Source: SOKP01 sp048887165
Lineage (GTDB): Archaea > Asgardarchaeota > Lokiarchaeia > Sigyniarchaeales > SOKP01
NCBI GenBank assembly: GCA_048887165.1
Contig: JBHLJZ010000023.1
Location: 1 to 40,646 of the forward strand
DNA length: 40,646 nt
Reading direction: 5' to 3'
Position numbers and translations under genes: made by a program. Below the pieces are notes generated by a model. The model was given only the letters and a program-made list of their open reading frames with translations. It was not told where the DNA came from and ran no database searches. Below are positions 32,117 to 40,646 of this stretch, in pieces. How positions within the stretch are numbered: the first letter of the stretch is position 1; each line of letters begins with the position of its first letter.

Positions 32117-34065
32117 TAAAATCCCCCTTTTATATATTCCTTATTATAAGCTTCATAGTTCTCTTTAAGAGAACCATAATAATCAATAGATCTTTCATCA
32201 ACCTTTACTTTGTTATCCTCAAGTTTTACTGTAATAAATTTATGCCATTCAGGTGGATCAGTTTCTGGATAATCTGATCGAAAAAAGTATAAATATTTAG
32301 AGCTTGCTTTCCGTGCTAAACAAGAATGAATTATTAATTTCGCATTTGTAATGATATTTAAAACCTCCAAGGACCGAATTAATTCATGTGGATTTTGAGC
32401 ATATAATTTTTGCACATCTACATTTTCTATTTCTTCTAATAAGCTCAATCCTAGATTTAAATGTTTATCGCTCTTAATCTCACCACAATAGTTTTGCATA
32501 ATTCTTATAACAGCCATATTTAACTCTTTCCATCCTAGTCCATTACTTCGATTGAGGAGTGAATAAACGCGATTTTTTTCAATAGCAACTTGTTTATAAT
32601 CTATAATTGGTTTAGCAGTCTTGATAGCATAATCAGTAGCATGCCTCCCAGCATAATAACCAGTAGCAGCAGCATGACCAACACAATCTGAAGCGAATAA
32701 TTGATCACCTGCTGCGTAAAGGCCCTCAAGATTCGTTCTAAGGTCCCAACCATTTAAAATTCCACCGGGTAGACCGAAAAGTTGGCGCTCTCGTGGCAAA
32801 AAAGCAGCAGAGGTCCATCCTTCTCCATAACTTTGAAGTAAATGCATATCAGGATCAAATCCTCTTTCATTATAATCCTGTAATATCGGAATCTTTGATT
32901 TTCCTTCTTCTCCAACCATTAATCCCCATATAGCCCTTCGTTCGTGTTCTGGCATACCTGGTAAATCTGCATAGAAAGGCAATTTATATCCTTTTTTTGA
33001 AAGTTCTTCTATAGGGTATGTATCTGGTCCCTGAAATTCATACAAATGAAAATCAGATTCTCCTCCTCCCTTTAGGAAAAATTTTTGTCCTGGTGCTGGG
33101 TAATATCTTTGAGAGACACTATTAAGGACATTTCCATCCCTGTCAATCCACGGTATTTCCCTACCATTTGCATCAACCATTGAACATGCATACCAAGTAT
33201 TATGAGTATTGCCAGTTCCATAGGGTGGATAACTTCTCTCACCTGACCATTGTGCTCTAATAGACTTTTCCATCATTGTAAACTCAACACCAGCTCTCCA
33301 ACCCATGGCATGACCATCTCCATTACATTGTAATGGTCGAAATTCAGAAACTCCTGGTAAACTAGGGGAAAAAAGCCAAATTCGAGTTGGACGAGCCATA
33401 CATAATATAGTAGCCTTAGATTTAAATATAAAAAATTCCCCTGTTCTACTATTTACACCTGTGGCTCCAACAACTTTCGCTCCTTGTTTGGCAACTTCCG
33501 TTAATAAATTTGTTGCCATTGTCCTATCATAGATTTCTACACCTAAACGCTTGCATTCCTTATAAAGGGCAGGTTTAAAAGTTGAACCCCATACTCGTAA
33601 TGTAAATCTATTTTTATAATCATAAGCAAATAAAAGTTTGGTCTTTTCGTCTCTAAACTCAGCCCCTTTAAATTTATCTTCAGTATCCCTGATTTTTCCT
33701 CCCATTTTCTCCAAATCTAATAGTCTATCATAACCTTCTCTACACTCAATATAGTGTGAAATCCCATTATTATAACCACGATGATCTTTTATCATTGCTA
33801 ATGTCAACTCTTCAGGGGAGACCTGTGAACAAGGGTTAGTAGCTGCTGATTCCCAGTGATCACAACCTGATCCACCAGCTCCGCTCCTTATTGTTGCTCC
33901 TTTTTCAATTAGTACCACTTTTACTCCCTTTTTAGCTGCTGCTATTGCAGCCCAACATCCTGCTATACCTCCACCTAAAACTAATATATCAGCACTTATT
34001 TCACTCTGCTCATCCCATTTTATGGGATATGGCCATTTCAATTTTTCAAAAACCTGTTGTCTCAT
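32116..34065 (-). CDS. AprA-like flavoprotein (fumarate reductase/APS reductase superfamily)
   Basis: This 649-residue FAD protein has the FAD loop GGGIAG (31-36), IEKGATIRSGAGGSG (the second FAD contact), the substrate-side stretch LPGVSEFRPLQCNGDGHAMG, ending with NLEGLYAAGDQLFASDCVGHAAATGYYAG. Order and sequence follow the alpha subunit of adenylylsulfate reductase more than fumarate reductase, but true dissimilatory APS reductase needs specific residues I cannot verify here. It pairs with the AprB-like ferredoxin, overlapping by one base. No sat, dsrAB or qmo genes are in the window, so a sulfur role is only one option. Confidence 0.83.
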   Translation of the reverse strand: MRQQVFEKLKWPYPIKWDEQSEISADILVLGGGIAGCWAAIAAAKKGVKVVLIEKGATIRSGAGGSGCDHWESAATNPCSQVSPEELTLAMIKDHRGYNNGISHYIECREGYDRLLDLEKMGGKIRDTEDKFKGAEFRDEKTKLLFAYDYKNRFTLRVWGSTFKPALYKECKRLGVEIYDRTMATNLLTEVAKQGAKVVGATGVNSRTGEFFIFKSKATILCMARPTRIWLFSPSLPGVSEFRPLQCNGDGHAMGWRAGVEFTMMEKSIRAQWSGERSYPPYGTGNTHNTWYACSMVDANGREIPWIDRDGNVLNSVSQRYYPAPGQKFFLKGGGESDFHLYEFQGPDTYPIEELSKKGYKLPFYADLPGMPEHERRAIWGLMVGEEGKSKIPILQDYNERGFDPDMHLLQSYGEGWTSAAFLPRERQLFGLPGGILNGWDLRTNLEGLYAAGDQLFASDCVGHAAATGYYAGRHATDYAIKTAKPIIDYKQVAIEKNRVYSLLNRSNGLGWKELNMAVIRIMQNYCGEIKSDKHLNLGLSLLEEIENVDVQKLYAQNPHELIRSLEVLNIITNAKLIIHSCLARKASSKYLYFFRSDYPETDPPEWHKFITVKLEDNKVKVDERSIDYYGSLKENYEAYNKEYIKGGF

Positions 34066-34116
34066 ATCTTGTAACTCTTTATTTGAATATCTATCTATTT
34101 TTTCTAATAGAAAAGT

Positions 34117-34929
34117 CTATTCTTTCTTTACAATTGTACTTCCAGCCCGTTCAAGTGCCTTATTCATAAATTCGGTTTGAAATCCTGGTGTATAATTCAT
34201 ATATTTTGGTATTGGATATCTTAATCCTCCTTTATGAGTTGCTTCCAATCCTTCAATAATACTTTCTAGTTTACTATTTGGAATTGAGAACATAACCTCC
34301 GAATCTTCTGCTCCACCCCAGACTCTATCACCATTCCCTAATATTACTAATTGTGGCTCATCAGTTAAGAAAGTCTTAATTACACCATCATGACATGAAC
34401 CTGCTCTTCCAGCAGCAGTAAATTGAAAGATTCCTCCTTTTAGATAAAGGTAAGATTGAATCAATCTCATTGCTTGAGCGGGATTACAATATATTTGGAC
34501 AATATCTGGCTTAATTTTAGTCTTTGTCAATGGTGATATCACTAATCCTAAAAATTCATTGTTTAACAAGTATAAATTCTTATACCACCTCTCTGCTGTT
34601 TCAACATCTTTAGTATATAAACCAACACTAAATTGATTTAACAAATTTAAAGAATCTTCAGTAATTGTATCCCATCCATAGACACCTCTTGCTAATTTAC
34701 ATACACAATCTTCTTCCGTAATTGCCAAAGTCCAACCGTATGAACGCACCATTTTAAAATTTTGACATAAGAAATTTTTAAATTTCAAATCTTTTTTAAG
34801 TCTTTTGCATCCATCTGGAATTTCTTTTTCTTCTTTGATTAGCTTTATAGCAATAGGGAAACTACTCGGTCTTAAATATTGTTCCAATTTTAAGCCTATT
34901 TCGGTATAGATTGAAAATTTCTTACTCAT
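34117..34929 (-). CDS. DUF169 family protein
   Basis: This 270-residue soluble protein has the DUF169 pattern: an N-terminal YLRPSSFPIAIKLIKEEKEI, cysteines in CVCKL, KIKPDIVQIYCNPAQAMRL, GRAGSCHDGVIKTFLTDEP and the C-terminal YTPGFQTEFMNKAL. DUF169 proteins are frequent in anaerobic archaea and bacteria, often near redox genes; their biochemical role is not established. Cysteines (CVCKL, GSCHDG) could bind metal or a cluster. The gene is upstream of the AprA-like gene on the same strand (51 bases), probably the first gene of that operon. Confidence 0.82.
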   Translation of the reverse strand: MSKKFSIYTEIGLKLEQYLRPSSFPIAIKLIKEEKEIPDGCKRLKKDLKFKNFLCQNFKMVRSYGWTLAITEEDCVCKLARGVYGWDTITEDSLNLLNQFSVGLYTKDVETAERWYKNLYLLNNEFLGLVISPLTKTKIKPDIVQIYCNPAQAMRLIQSYLYLKGGIFQFTAAGRAGSCHDGVIKTFLTDEPQLVILGNGDRVWGGAEDSEVMFSIPNSKLESIIEGLEATHKGGLRYPIPKYMNYTPGFQTEFMNKALERAGSTIVKKE

Positions 34930-35010
34930 CTAAATACTTAACTCAAATATATAATTTCATTAATAAAGAGTATATGTATAAGTTAATTTAATTTATTATT
35001 GATTTACCAA

Positions 35011-35027
35011 GATAAAAATAATTTATC
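35011..35027. promoter_or_regulatory. Inverted repeat GATAAA-5-TTTATC upstream of the OYE gene
   Basis: GATAAA (35011-35016) and TTTATC (35022-35027) are perfect arms, centred 24 bases before the ATG at 35043, where the TATA box of a leaderless or short-leader archaeal gene would lie. It is short and A+T-rich, so chance is possible. Confidence 0.35.
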
Positions 35028-35042
35028 GAAATTTAATTTAAA

Positions 35043-36407
35043 ATGAATAGCTTTTCTAAATTTGAGACATTTTCGTATAAATCTGTAAATGATTTAAGAG
35101 AAAAAATAAAACATCTAAATATAGACCTACCAATTAATTTTAATGTTAATGTTTTAAAAGAAAAAGTAAAACTAAATGATAGGTTTGTCGCAAATAGATT
35201 AGCTATCCAACCAATGGAAGGTTTTGATGCTGATTTAGATGGGAAGCCCAGTAATCTAACATTTAGACGATATTCTCGTTATGCCAAAGGAGGAGCGAGC
35301 TTAATATGGTTTGAAGCAACAGCTATTTCTGAAACATGTCGTTCAAATCTACACCAATTAATGTTATCTGAAAAAAATGTTAAAGATTTTAAAGAGATAG
35401 TTTCAAGAACGAGAAATTACGGTGATAAAACTATAAAAAGATTGGGTTTTGAAGGGAGTATTCTGTTAATTTTACAATTAAATCATTCGGGAAGATATAG
35501 TAAATTACATGAAAATAGATTTCCCATAAGAGCATATGATAATTCGGAACTAGATAAGGCAATTAAAGTTTCAGAAAAAGATGGAAAAATTATTTCTGAT
35601 GAAGAGATTGGTGATATTGAAGATCTATGGGTGCAAAAATCATTATTGGCTAAAGAAGCTGGTTTTGATGGTGTTGATATAAAAGCATGCCATGGCTATC
35701 TCATAAGTGAGCTTTTAACTGCCAGGAATCGAGAGAATTCTAAATATGGGGGGTATTCATTAGATAATCGTTCGAAATTACTTTTTAACATCATAAGAAA
35801 GTTAAAAAAAGAATTAGGATCTAGTTCCGATTTTTTCATAACATCCCGTTTAGGAATATATGATGGTATTTCTTACCCTAATGGATTTGGTGTTAAATCC
35901 ATAGAAAATGAACAGTTTCCTGCATCGATAGACCTTTCAGAACCATTAAAAATTATTGAAAATTTATATAAAAACAATATAAGATTAATCAATATCTCAG
36001 CAGGGAATCCTCATTATAAACCTCACATTACTAGACCATATGATACTCCTATAGAAGGAGGATATACCCCATCCGAACATCCTTTAATAGGTGTACATAG
36101 ACTGTTTAAACTAGCATCTCTTATTAAGCAAAAGGTTCCAGAAGATATGGTATTAATAGGGTCTGGTTTCTCATACCTTAGACAATATGCAGGATATATT
36201 GCAGCAGGTTTAGTTAGCCAGAATATGGTAGACATATGCGGATTTGGAAGAATGGCTATTGCTAATCCAGATTTTCCTATACAAATCTTTCAACAAGGTC
36301 TTATAGATAAAAGATTAACTTGTATTACTTGCTCAAAATGCTCACAATTAATGAAAGAAGGAAAAAATACTGGATGTGTTGTTAGAGATCCTCAATACAA
36401 AACTTAA
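35043..36407 (+). CDS. Old Yellow Enzyme-type FMN reductase with Fe-S motif, lacking the FAD/NAD domain
   Basis: In this 454-residue protein, the N-terminal extension (1-48) precedes an OYE TIM barrel: QPMEGFDADLDGKPSN, active-site LQLNHSGRYS (H148), and KACHGYLISELLTARNREN followed by YGGYS. The C-terminus carries a [4Fe-4S]-type motif C427-x2-C430-x2-C433-x11-C445. Dienoyl-CoA reductase/trimethylamine dehydrogenase relatives continue with a FAD/NAD domain of about 250 residues, which is absent here. Electrons must therefore come from a separate protein, perhaps the AprB-like ferredoxin or the flavoprotein nearby. It likely reduces a C=C bond of an enone or enoyl compound. Confidence 0.84.
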   Translation: MNSFSKFETFSYKSVNDLREKIKHLNIDLPINFNVNVLKEKVKLNDRFVANRLAIQPMEGFDADLDGKPSNLTFRRYSRYAKGGASLIWFEATAISETCRSNLHQLMLSEKNVKDFKEIVSRTRNYGDKTIKRLGFEGSILLILQLNHSGRYSKLHENRFPIRAYDNSELDKAIKVSEKDGKIISDEEIGDIEDLWVQKSLLAKEAGFDGVDIKACHGYLISELLTARNRENSKYGGYSLDNRSKLLFNIIRKLKKELGSSSDFFITSRLGIYDGISYPNGFGVKSIENEQFPASIDLSEPLKIIENLYKNNIRLINISAGNPHYKPHITRPYDTPIEGGYTPSEHPLIGVHRLFKLASLIKQKVPEDMVLIGSGFSYLRQYAGYIAAGLVSQNMVDICGFGRMAIANPDFPIQIFQQGLIDKRLTCITCSKCSQLMKEGKNTGCVVRDPQYKT

Positions 36408-36410
36408 TTC

Positions 36411-38441
36411 TTATTCGTAGATTTTTCCGTTCGCAAACTCTTTCCAGATATTCTCAAACCAACTATCTTCTCGTGGAATATCTCTTACTCTTTCCCATTC
36501 AACACTTATTATACCTTCTTGAGATTGAATGGTCTGAATCTTATCACTTAAAATATTAGAGCTTTTTATGAACTTAAATCGATTTAGATCTTTTGGTGGA
36601 ATAATACATTTTTCATTAAGAGAATTATTTAATTTCTCCCTTAAGATAAGATAAGATCCTCTACTGCCACCTTTCTTTTCATGATAATTTAATATTGATT
36701 CTAAAAATAAATGTTGAGTTAAAAGAGCATCTTTAATTCGCAAAAAATCTATGATTTGGATATTATTATCTAACACTAAGATTGAATTGAAATTGTATAA
36801 CTGGTCAAGCACTTTTTTACTCTCTTCAAGGAGGCTTTCCGGAGGTCTAACAATCTCAGCATATTTAGACATTCTCTCTTGGATCTGCTTCAATAAATTA
36901 TTAGGGGTTAAAGATTTTATATTTTTTTTACTTGTTTTAGATAAAACAGAATTAAAATCGTGTATTAAAACTTCTAATTCATTTTTTGCTAAATTAAGAA
37001 ATGTAGTTCGATCTATAGATTTTATATCTTTATACCTTTTTCCGATTATCTGTGCTGCTCTCAATCCACCTACTTGACCAGAATTTAATGCTGCTCCTCC
37101 AGGTCGATGAATTCCATGGCTCCCATTTATTTCTCCAATAGCAAATAAATGTTTAACATTTGTTTCCCACCAAATATCTCCAGTTACACCCCCATTTAAA
37201 TGCTGATTACAAACAGCGATCTGAAGAAAATCCTTATTTATATCGATATTATGGTCTTTATATATCTTAATAGCATTTGGATTTAACCTTTTTAATCTTT
37301 CAATTGGAGTTTCGGCTAATGCATTTGAATTAGATAAATAATTTTTTGCTGTCGAATCTAAGTCTTTTTCATTATACTCTGTGGGATTACAGGTGAAATC
37401 TAAAAATATATTATTTCCTAAAACTTCTATTTCAAAATATACGGCGAGATCTATAAGTGATGACCCATAATTTTCAATCCTTTCAACATTAAAAGGCCAT
37501 TGGTATCCTTTTAAAAAAATAGCTTTGGATAATAATTGAAATGAAGGAAAATATTTCCTTAAAAATTCAACTTGATTTCCATTGGAATCTACAGAAACAA
37601 ATCGGGGTATAACTTGCATATAGGATCCAGAAACATTCCACCTAAAATCTATTGAAGCTAAGCCAAATTGAGATTCTGTTAAATTCTGTAATTTGCAGCC
37701 AGCAGTGATTGCAAGGCCGATACTACCCCTCTGAGACTCAGGATAAGCTGAATTTTTATACAATATTGCAGGTCCTCCAGTTGCAATAATTATATTCTGA
37801 GCTTGGAAAATTTTTATTGAATTTATTATATTATATATATCTTTTTCTGAAGATAGGTCATCTAATTTGATGCAAAATAAGCCCACTGCCTCACTTCTTT
37901 TATTTATATTATCTTTAAGAATATGAAATGCATAATGTTTATCAAAAATTGTAATATTTTGATTTCGTACTGCTTCTAATAAATAATTACACATTATTCG
38001 AGATGTCAATGGTCCTATTGAGGTTGCTCGTTGCTTGGGATCATTATCTGTTTTATATCCTACAAAACCTCCGAGTTTATCGTGAGGAAAAGGAATACCT
38101 AATTGAACTAAATGAAAAAACTCTCTTGCTGAATTAGATGCCTCTACTAAAGCAATATCTCCATGCATTGCCCCACCTGAATAGAGGTCTTTTGCCATTT
38201 CAAAAGGTGAATCAAGTTGCTCTCCTACGATTGATAATTTATAATAAGTTTGTTTATCAGAGCCTGCATTAAATGAAGTTCCTCCACCTAGTTCTTCAGT
38301 AATGACAGCTATTTCTGAAGCATTGATCCCTTCTTCTAACAAATGAAGGGCACAATTTAAACCTGCAGCTCCAGAACCAATTATTATTGATTTGTACTCT
38401 TTAATCTCAAATTGTTCTAAATTGAATTTTATTTGATTCAT
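36411..38441 (-). CDS. Fumarate reductase/succinate dehydrogenase-like flavoprotein
   Basis: This 676-residue protein has the FAD loop GSGAAG (22-27), EELGGGTSFNAGSD, NIIIATGGPAILY, and the characteristic QHLNGGVTGDIWW with GEINGSHGIHRPGGAALNSG. A helical C-terminal domain follows (about 490-676). The family includes fumarate reductase, L-aspartate oxidase and flavoprotein subunits with non-standard acceptors. I chose the ATG at 38441 (AAAGGGG eight bases upstream) over the more distal in-frame start at 38486, which lies inside the neighbouring SDR gene. It follows the SDR gene on the same strand after 16 bases, and is convergent with the OYE gene. Confidence 0.83.
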   Translation of the reverse strand: MNQIKFNLEQFEIKEYKSIIIGSGAAGLNCALHLLEEGINASEIAVITEELGGGTSFNAGSDKQTYYKLSIVGEQLDSPFEMAKDLYSGGAMHGDIALVEASNSAREFFHLVQLGIPFPHDKLGGFVGYKTDNDPKQRATSIGPLTSRIMCNYLLEAVRNQNITIFDKHYAFHILKDNINKRSEAVGLFCIKLDDLSSEKDIYNIINSIKIFQAQNIIIATGGPAILYKNSAYPESQRGSIGLAITAGCKLQNLTESQFGLASIDFRWNVSGSYMQVIPRFVSVDSNGNQVEFLRKYFPSFQLLSKAIFLKGYQWPFNVERIENYGSSLIDLAVYFEIEVLGNNIFLDFTCNPTEYNEKDLDSTAKNYLSNSNALAETPIERLKRLNPNAIKIYKDHNIDINKDFLQIAVCNQHLNGGVTGDIWWETNVKHLFAIGEINGSHGIHRPGGAALNSGQVGGLRAAQIIGKRYKDIKSIDRTTFLNLAKNELEVLIHDFNSVLSKTSKKNIKSLTPNNLLKQIQERMSKYAEIVRPPESLLEESKKVLDQLYNFNSILVLDNNIQIIDFLRIKDALLTQHLFLESILNYHEKKGGSRGSYLILREKLNNSLNEKCIIPPKDLNRFKFIKSSNILSDKIQTIQSQEGIISVEWERVRDIPREDSWFENIWKEFANGKIYE

Positions 38442-38457
38442 TTTGGTTTCCCCTTTC

Positions 38458-39258
38458 CTATAAACGGTGTAAATGAAAACCGCCATCTATTTCAAGAACT
38501 GAACCTGTTGAATAGGGAAATAGTCCTTTTACAATTGCAACAACAGCTTTAGCAACATCTATAGGTTGTCCCCACCGCTTTAATGGAGTAAGTCCATCTT
38601 TTATGAGCTTATCATATTTTTCATGGACTTTTTCAGTCATAGGAGTGTTAATTATACCAGGTGATATTTCATAAACCGGAATATTGAACTCACCAAGCCT
38701 ATCGGCGAATAATTTAGTCATCATACTTACTCCTGCTTTAGATATACAATACTCACCTCTATTCGAGGATGATGTATAACTAGAGATTGAGGAAATATTT
38801 ATAATATAAGGTAAATATTCCGGTTCTAATTCTTTTTGAAGTTCAATCATCCAATTTGCGATAGTTTGTGTTAAAAAATAAGGTCCCTTAAGATTTATTG
38901 ATATTACTCTATCAAACGACTCTTCTGTCGCTTTTAGAATATCATTTCTTTCTAATGGAGCTACGCCAGCATTATTAACTAAAACATCAATACGATTAAA
39001 TTTCTCTTTTATCTTATTAATAAGTAGTTTTCGATTTTCTTTTGAGCTAATATCAGCTTGAATAAAAACATAATCTGACTCTAGGCCTTTTTCATAGATT
39101 TCAGACAATAATTTGATATAATCTTCAGATAATTTTTCAGTAGAAGCACCATTGATAACTATCTTAAATCCCTTTTTGGCTAATTCTAAGGCAATCGCTT
39201 TTCCGATACCATGAGTACTTCCAGTAATTAATGCCACTTTATTTTCCTCTCCTTTCAT
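38458..39258 (-). CDS. Short-chain dehydrogenase/reductase
   Basis: This 266-residue classical SDR has TGSTHGIG (12-19), NNAGVAP (95-101), S157/S158 in INISSISSY, the catalytic Y170-x3-K174 (EYCISKAG) and SPGIINTPM. The end GSVLEIDGGFHLHRL is typical of FabG-type enzymes. N37-G38 after strand 2, without Asp, favours NADP(H). It probably oxidises or reduces a carbonyl in the pathway of the linked flavoproteins. The gene appears leaderless: a palindrome with a TATA-like core is centred 25 bases before its ATG. It is the first gene of the minus-strand pair with the flavoprotein. Confidence 0.87.
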   Translation of the reverse strand: MKGEENKVALITGSTHGIGKAIALELAKKGFKIVINGASTEKLSEDYIKLLSEIYEKGLESDYVFIQADISSKENRKLLINKIKEKFNRIDVLVNNAGVAPLERNDILKATEESFDRVISINLKGPYFLTQTIANWMIELQKELEPEYLPYIINISSISSYTSSSNRGEYCISKAGVSMMTKLFADRLGEFNIPVYEISPGIINTPMTEKVHEKYDKLIKDGLTPLKRWGQPIDVAKAVVAIVKGLFPYSTGSVLEIDGGFHLHRL

Positions 39259-39272
39259 AACAAATAATTTTG

Positions 39273-39293
39273 AATGATTTTTTAAAAATCATT
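39273..39293. promoter_or_regulatory. Perfect 10-1-10 inverted repeat, putative operator over TATA box
   Basis: AATGATTTTT (39273-39282) and AAAAATCATT (39284-39293) are exact inverted arms around a single T. The centre is 25 bases before the SDR start codon (minus strand), exactly where TBP would bind for a leaderless gene. It lies between divergent genes, so it could regulate both. Confidence 0.5.
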
Positions 39294-39321
39294 GTAATTT
39301 ACTGATTAAAATCTAAAAAAA

Positions 39322-39329
39322 TTTTTATA
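39322..39329 (+). promoter_or_regulatory. TATA box of the Nnr gene
   Basis: TTTTTATA is centred about 28 bases before the ATG at 39353, preceded by purine-rich CTAAAAAAA. There is no SD, so the gene is probably leaderless. Confidence 0.5.
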
Positions 39330-39352
39330 CCAATGACTTAAAATTAATTGTT

Positions 39353-40646
39353 ATGGAACGATTTATTTCAGAAAAAATTTCATCTAAGGAAATGGCTATC
39401 TTAGATAATAATTCTGAGTGGTTAGGAATATCAAAAAGTCATCTTATGGAGTGTGCTGGGTATTCTTTTGCAACTGAAATTTTCAGCAAGTATAATCTAG
39501 ACTCTCATTCTAAGGTTCTAATCTTTTGTGGGACGGGAAATAATGGTGGAGATGGATTTGTTGTTGCTCGTCATTTAAATTCATATGGAATAAAATCAAT
39601 AGTGGTTCTAGTAGGTTCTCCTGATAATATTAGATCGAATGAAGCGAGAATAAATTGGGAAATTATTGCTGAAAGTCTAGAAAGTCTAATTGAAATTGTA
39701 ATAATCAATGATTCAACAGATTTTGAAAAAATTAAGGATTTAGTAGAAAGTGAAAAAAGTATTAAATTAATTGTCGATGGGTTACTAGGAACTGGGATAC
39801 AAGGTAAAATTAGAGAACCGATTGCCACAGCAATAGATTTTATTAATAATATTAAAGAGATAAATAATATTGAAGTTGTGTCAATTGATATGCCTTCTGG
39901 CTTAGATCCAAATACGGGGAATGTTTCAGATAAGGCAATTAAAGCTGATTTAGTAATAACATTTCATAGATCTAAGTCTGGATTAAATCCTAAAACTGAG
40001 TATATCAAAGAAATCATTATTAAGTCTATAGGAATACCTCAAGAAGCAAGTTTATTTGTAGGAAGAGGAGATCTCCTTCCAACTTTGAAAGAAAGAAAAA
40101 CAGAATATCATAAAGGTCAATTTGGTAGAATTTTAGTTATAGGAGGATCAAGGAATTATTCAGGAGCACCTGCATACGTTTCATTAACAGGAATTCACTT
40201 TGGATGTGATTTAGTGATAACATATGTACCTGAAGTTGTGGGGGATGTAATAAGAACTTATTCTCCAAACATGATTGTTCGAACAAATCCTGGAGATTGG
40301 TTAACTATAAGCGCCTTCGAAGAAATCAGCAACTTAATTGAATGGGCAAATACTATTGTGATTGGCCCTGGGCTAGGAACTGAGAAAAGTACGGAAGATT
40401 TAATTGTAAAACTTTTAGAACTACTTAGGAAGGAGAAAAAATCATTTATTCTTGATGCTGATGCTTTAAAATTAGTTAAGGACCATTTAGAATTAATTAA
40501 AAAACAAAATGTGATTTTGACACCTCATGAAGGAGAACTAAAAATAATGATGGATATAGACCTATCACCTTTTTATAATATAGAAGAGAGAGGCAATATT
40601 ATTTTTGAAACCGCTAAAAAATATGATGTTACTCTTCTCGTAAAAG
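39353..40646 (+). CDS. nnr: Bifunctional NAD(P)H-hydrate epimerase/dehydratase (partial, 3' end outside window)
   Basis: Open from ATG 39353 to the window edge, 431 residues visible. The N-terminal epimerase (YjeF_N) part includes GTGNNGGDGFVVARHL, VDGLLGTGIQG and SIDMPSGLDPNTG. The C-terminal ADP/ATP-dependent dehydratase (ribokinase-like) part includes GQFGRILVIGGSRNYSGAPA, VIGPGLG, LDADAL and LTPHEGEL. Both halves have family hallmarks, so the gene repairs damaged NADHX/NADPHX in the cytoplasm. The C-terminal end of the dehydratase domain is cut off by the window. It is divergent from the SDR gene. Confidence 0.95.
   Translation, partial: MERFISEKISSKEMAILDNNSEWLGISKSHLMECAGYSFATEIFSKYNLDSHSKVLIFCGTGNNGGDGFVVARHLNSYGIKSIVVLVGSPDNIRSNEARINWEIIAESLESLIEIVIINDSTDFEKIKDLVESEKSIKLIVDGLLGTGIQGKIREPIATAIDFINNIKEINNIEVVSIDMPSGLDPNTGNVSDKAIKADLVITFHRSKSGLNPKTEYIKEIIIKSIGIPQEASLFVGRGDLLPTLKERKTEYHKGQFGRILVIGGSRNYSGAPAYVSLTGIHFGCDLVITYVPEVVGDVIRTYSPNMIVRTNPGDWLTISAFEEISNLIEWANTIVIGPGLGTEKSTEDLIVKLLELLRKEKKSFILDADALKLVKDHLELIKKQNVILTPHEGELKIMMDIDLSPFYNIEERGNIIFETAKKYDVTLLVK

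Noticed and set aside
31841..34065. Calling the flavoprotein pair aprBA
   Set aside because: The ferredoxin lacks the AprB tail, and no sat, qmo or dsr genes are present, so the dissimilatory sulfur function is not supported.

Overview
The window is about 30% G+C, densely coded on both strands, and looks archaeal. It has a tRNA-Met with an intron one base 3' of the anticodon, tRNA genes without an encoded CCA, BRE/TATA-like promoters, some apparently leaderless genes, and strong Shine-Dalgarno (SD) sites matching the archaeal 16S tail (GGAGGTGA). Corrinoid methyltransferase parts, flotillin/NfeD, an M29-type aminopeptidase, a DUF169 protein and many small membrane proteins ending in a CxxC...CxxC zinc ribbon together suggest an anaerobic Asgard (Lokiarchaeia-like) archaeon. 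That placement is inference; no marker gene for it is present.

Layout. 1-6.5 kb: 3' end of a penicillin-amidase-type hydrolase, a membrane protein, a YbaK-type tRNA deacylase, a corrinoid methyl-transfer set (two UroD-type methyltransferases and one corrinoid protein), an extended SDR/epimerase and a membrane protein. 6.5-19.2 kb: a membrane-anchored TIR protein, a zinc-ribbon/winged-helix membrane protein, an SDR, an MBL-fold hydrolase, membrane proteins, a PLP enzyme of the cysteine synthase family, an unknown protein, a double ferritin-like protein, a VOC protein, and two divergent alkaline-phosphatase-superfamily hydrolases. 19.2-23.9 kb (all minus): a FixC-like flavoprotein with its FixX-like ferredoxin, a protein with two tandem ribbon-helix-helix-like units, a beta-helix-like membrane protein, and two very small proteins. 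24.1-27.8 kb (all plus): two zinc-ribbon membrane proteins, an NfeD-like protein with about 95 residues of Asp-Val repeat, a one-TM small protein and a flotillin. These look like one membrane-domain operon. 27.9-31.8 kb: a beta-carbonic anhydrase with a C-terminal extension, a zinc-ribbon protein, an M23-like membrane-anchored protein, tRNA-Thr, tRNA-Met, a conserved-looking small protein and an M29-type aminopeptidase. 31.8-40.6 kb: a redox cluster (AprB-like ferredoxin, AprA-like flavoprotein, DUF169 protein, truncated Old Yellow Enzyme, fumarate-reductase-like flavoprotein, SDR), then the 5' part of the NAD(P)HX repair enzyme Nnr.

Most notable points. (1) Three genes have a strong SD at 6-7 nt spacing but no suitable ATG, GTG or TTG; they appear to start at ATA, ATA and ATT. 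(2) The NfeD/flotillin operon carries a DV-repeat ectodomain and zinc-ribbon partners. (3) The AprAB-like/OYE/fumarate-reductase-like cluster has no obvious described pathway, and a perfect 10-1-10 inverted repeat sits over the putative TATA box of its SDR gene. No CRISPR array, insertion sequence or phage gene was seen.
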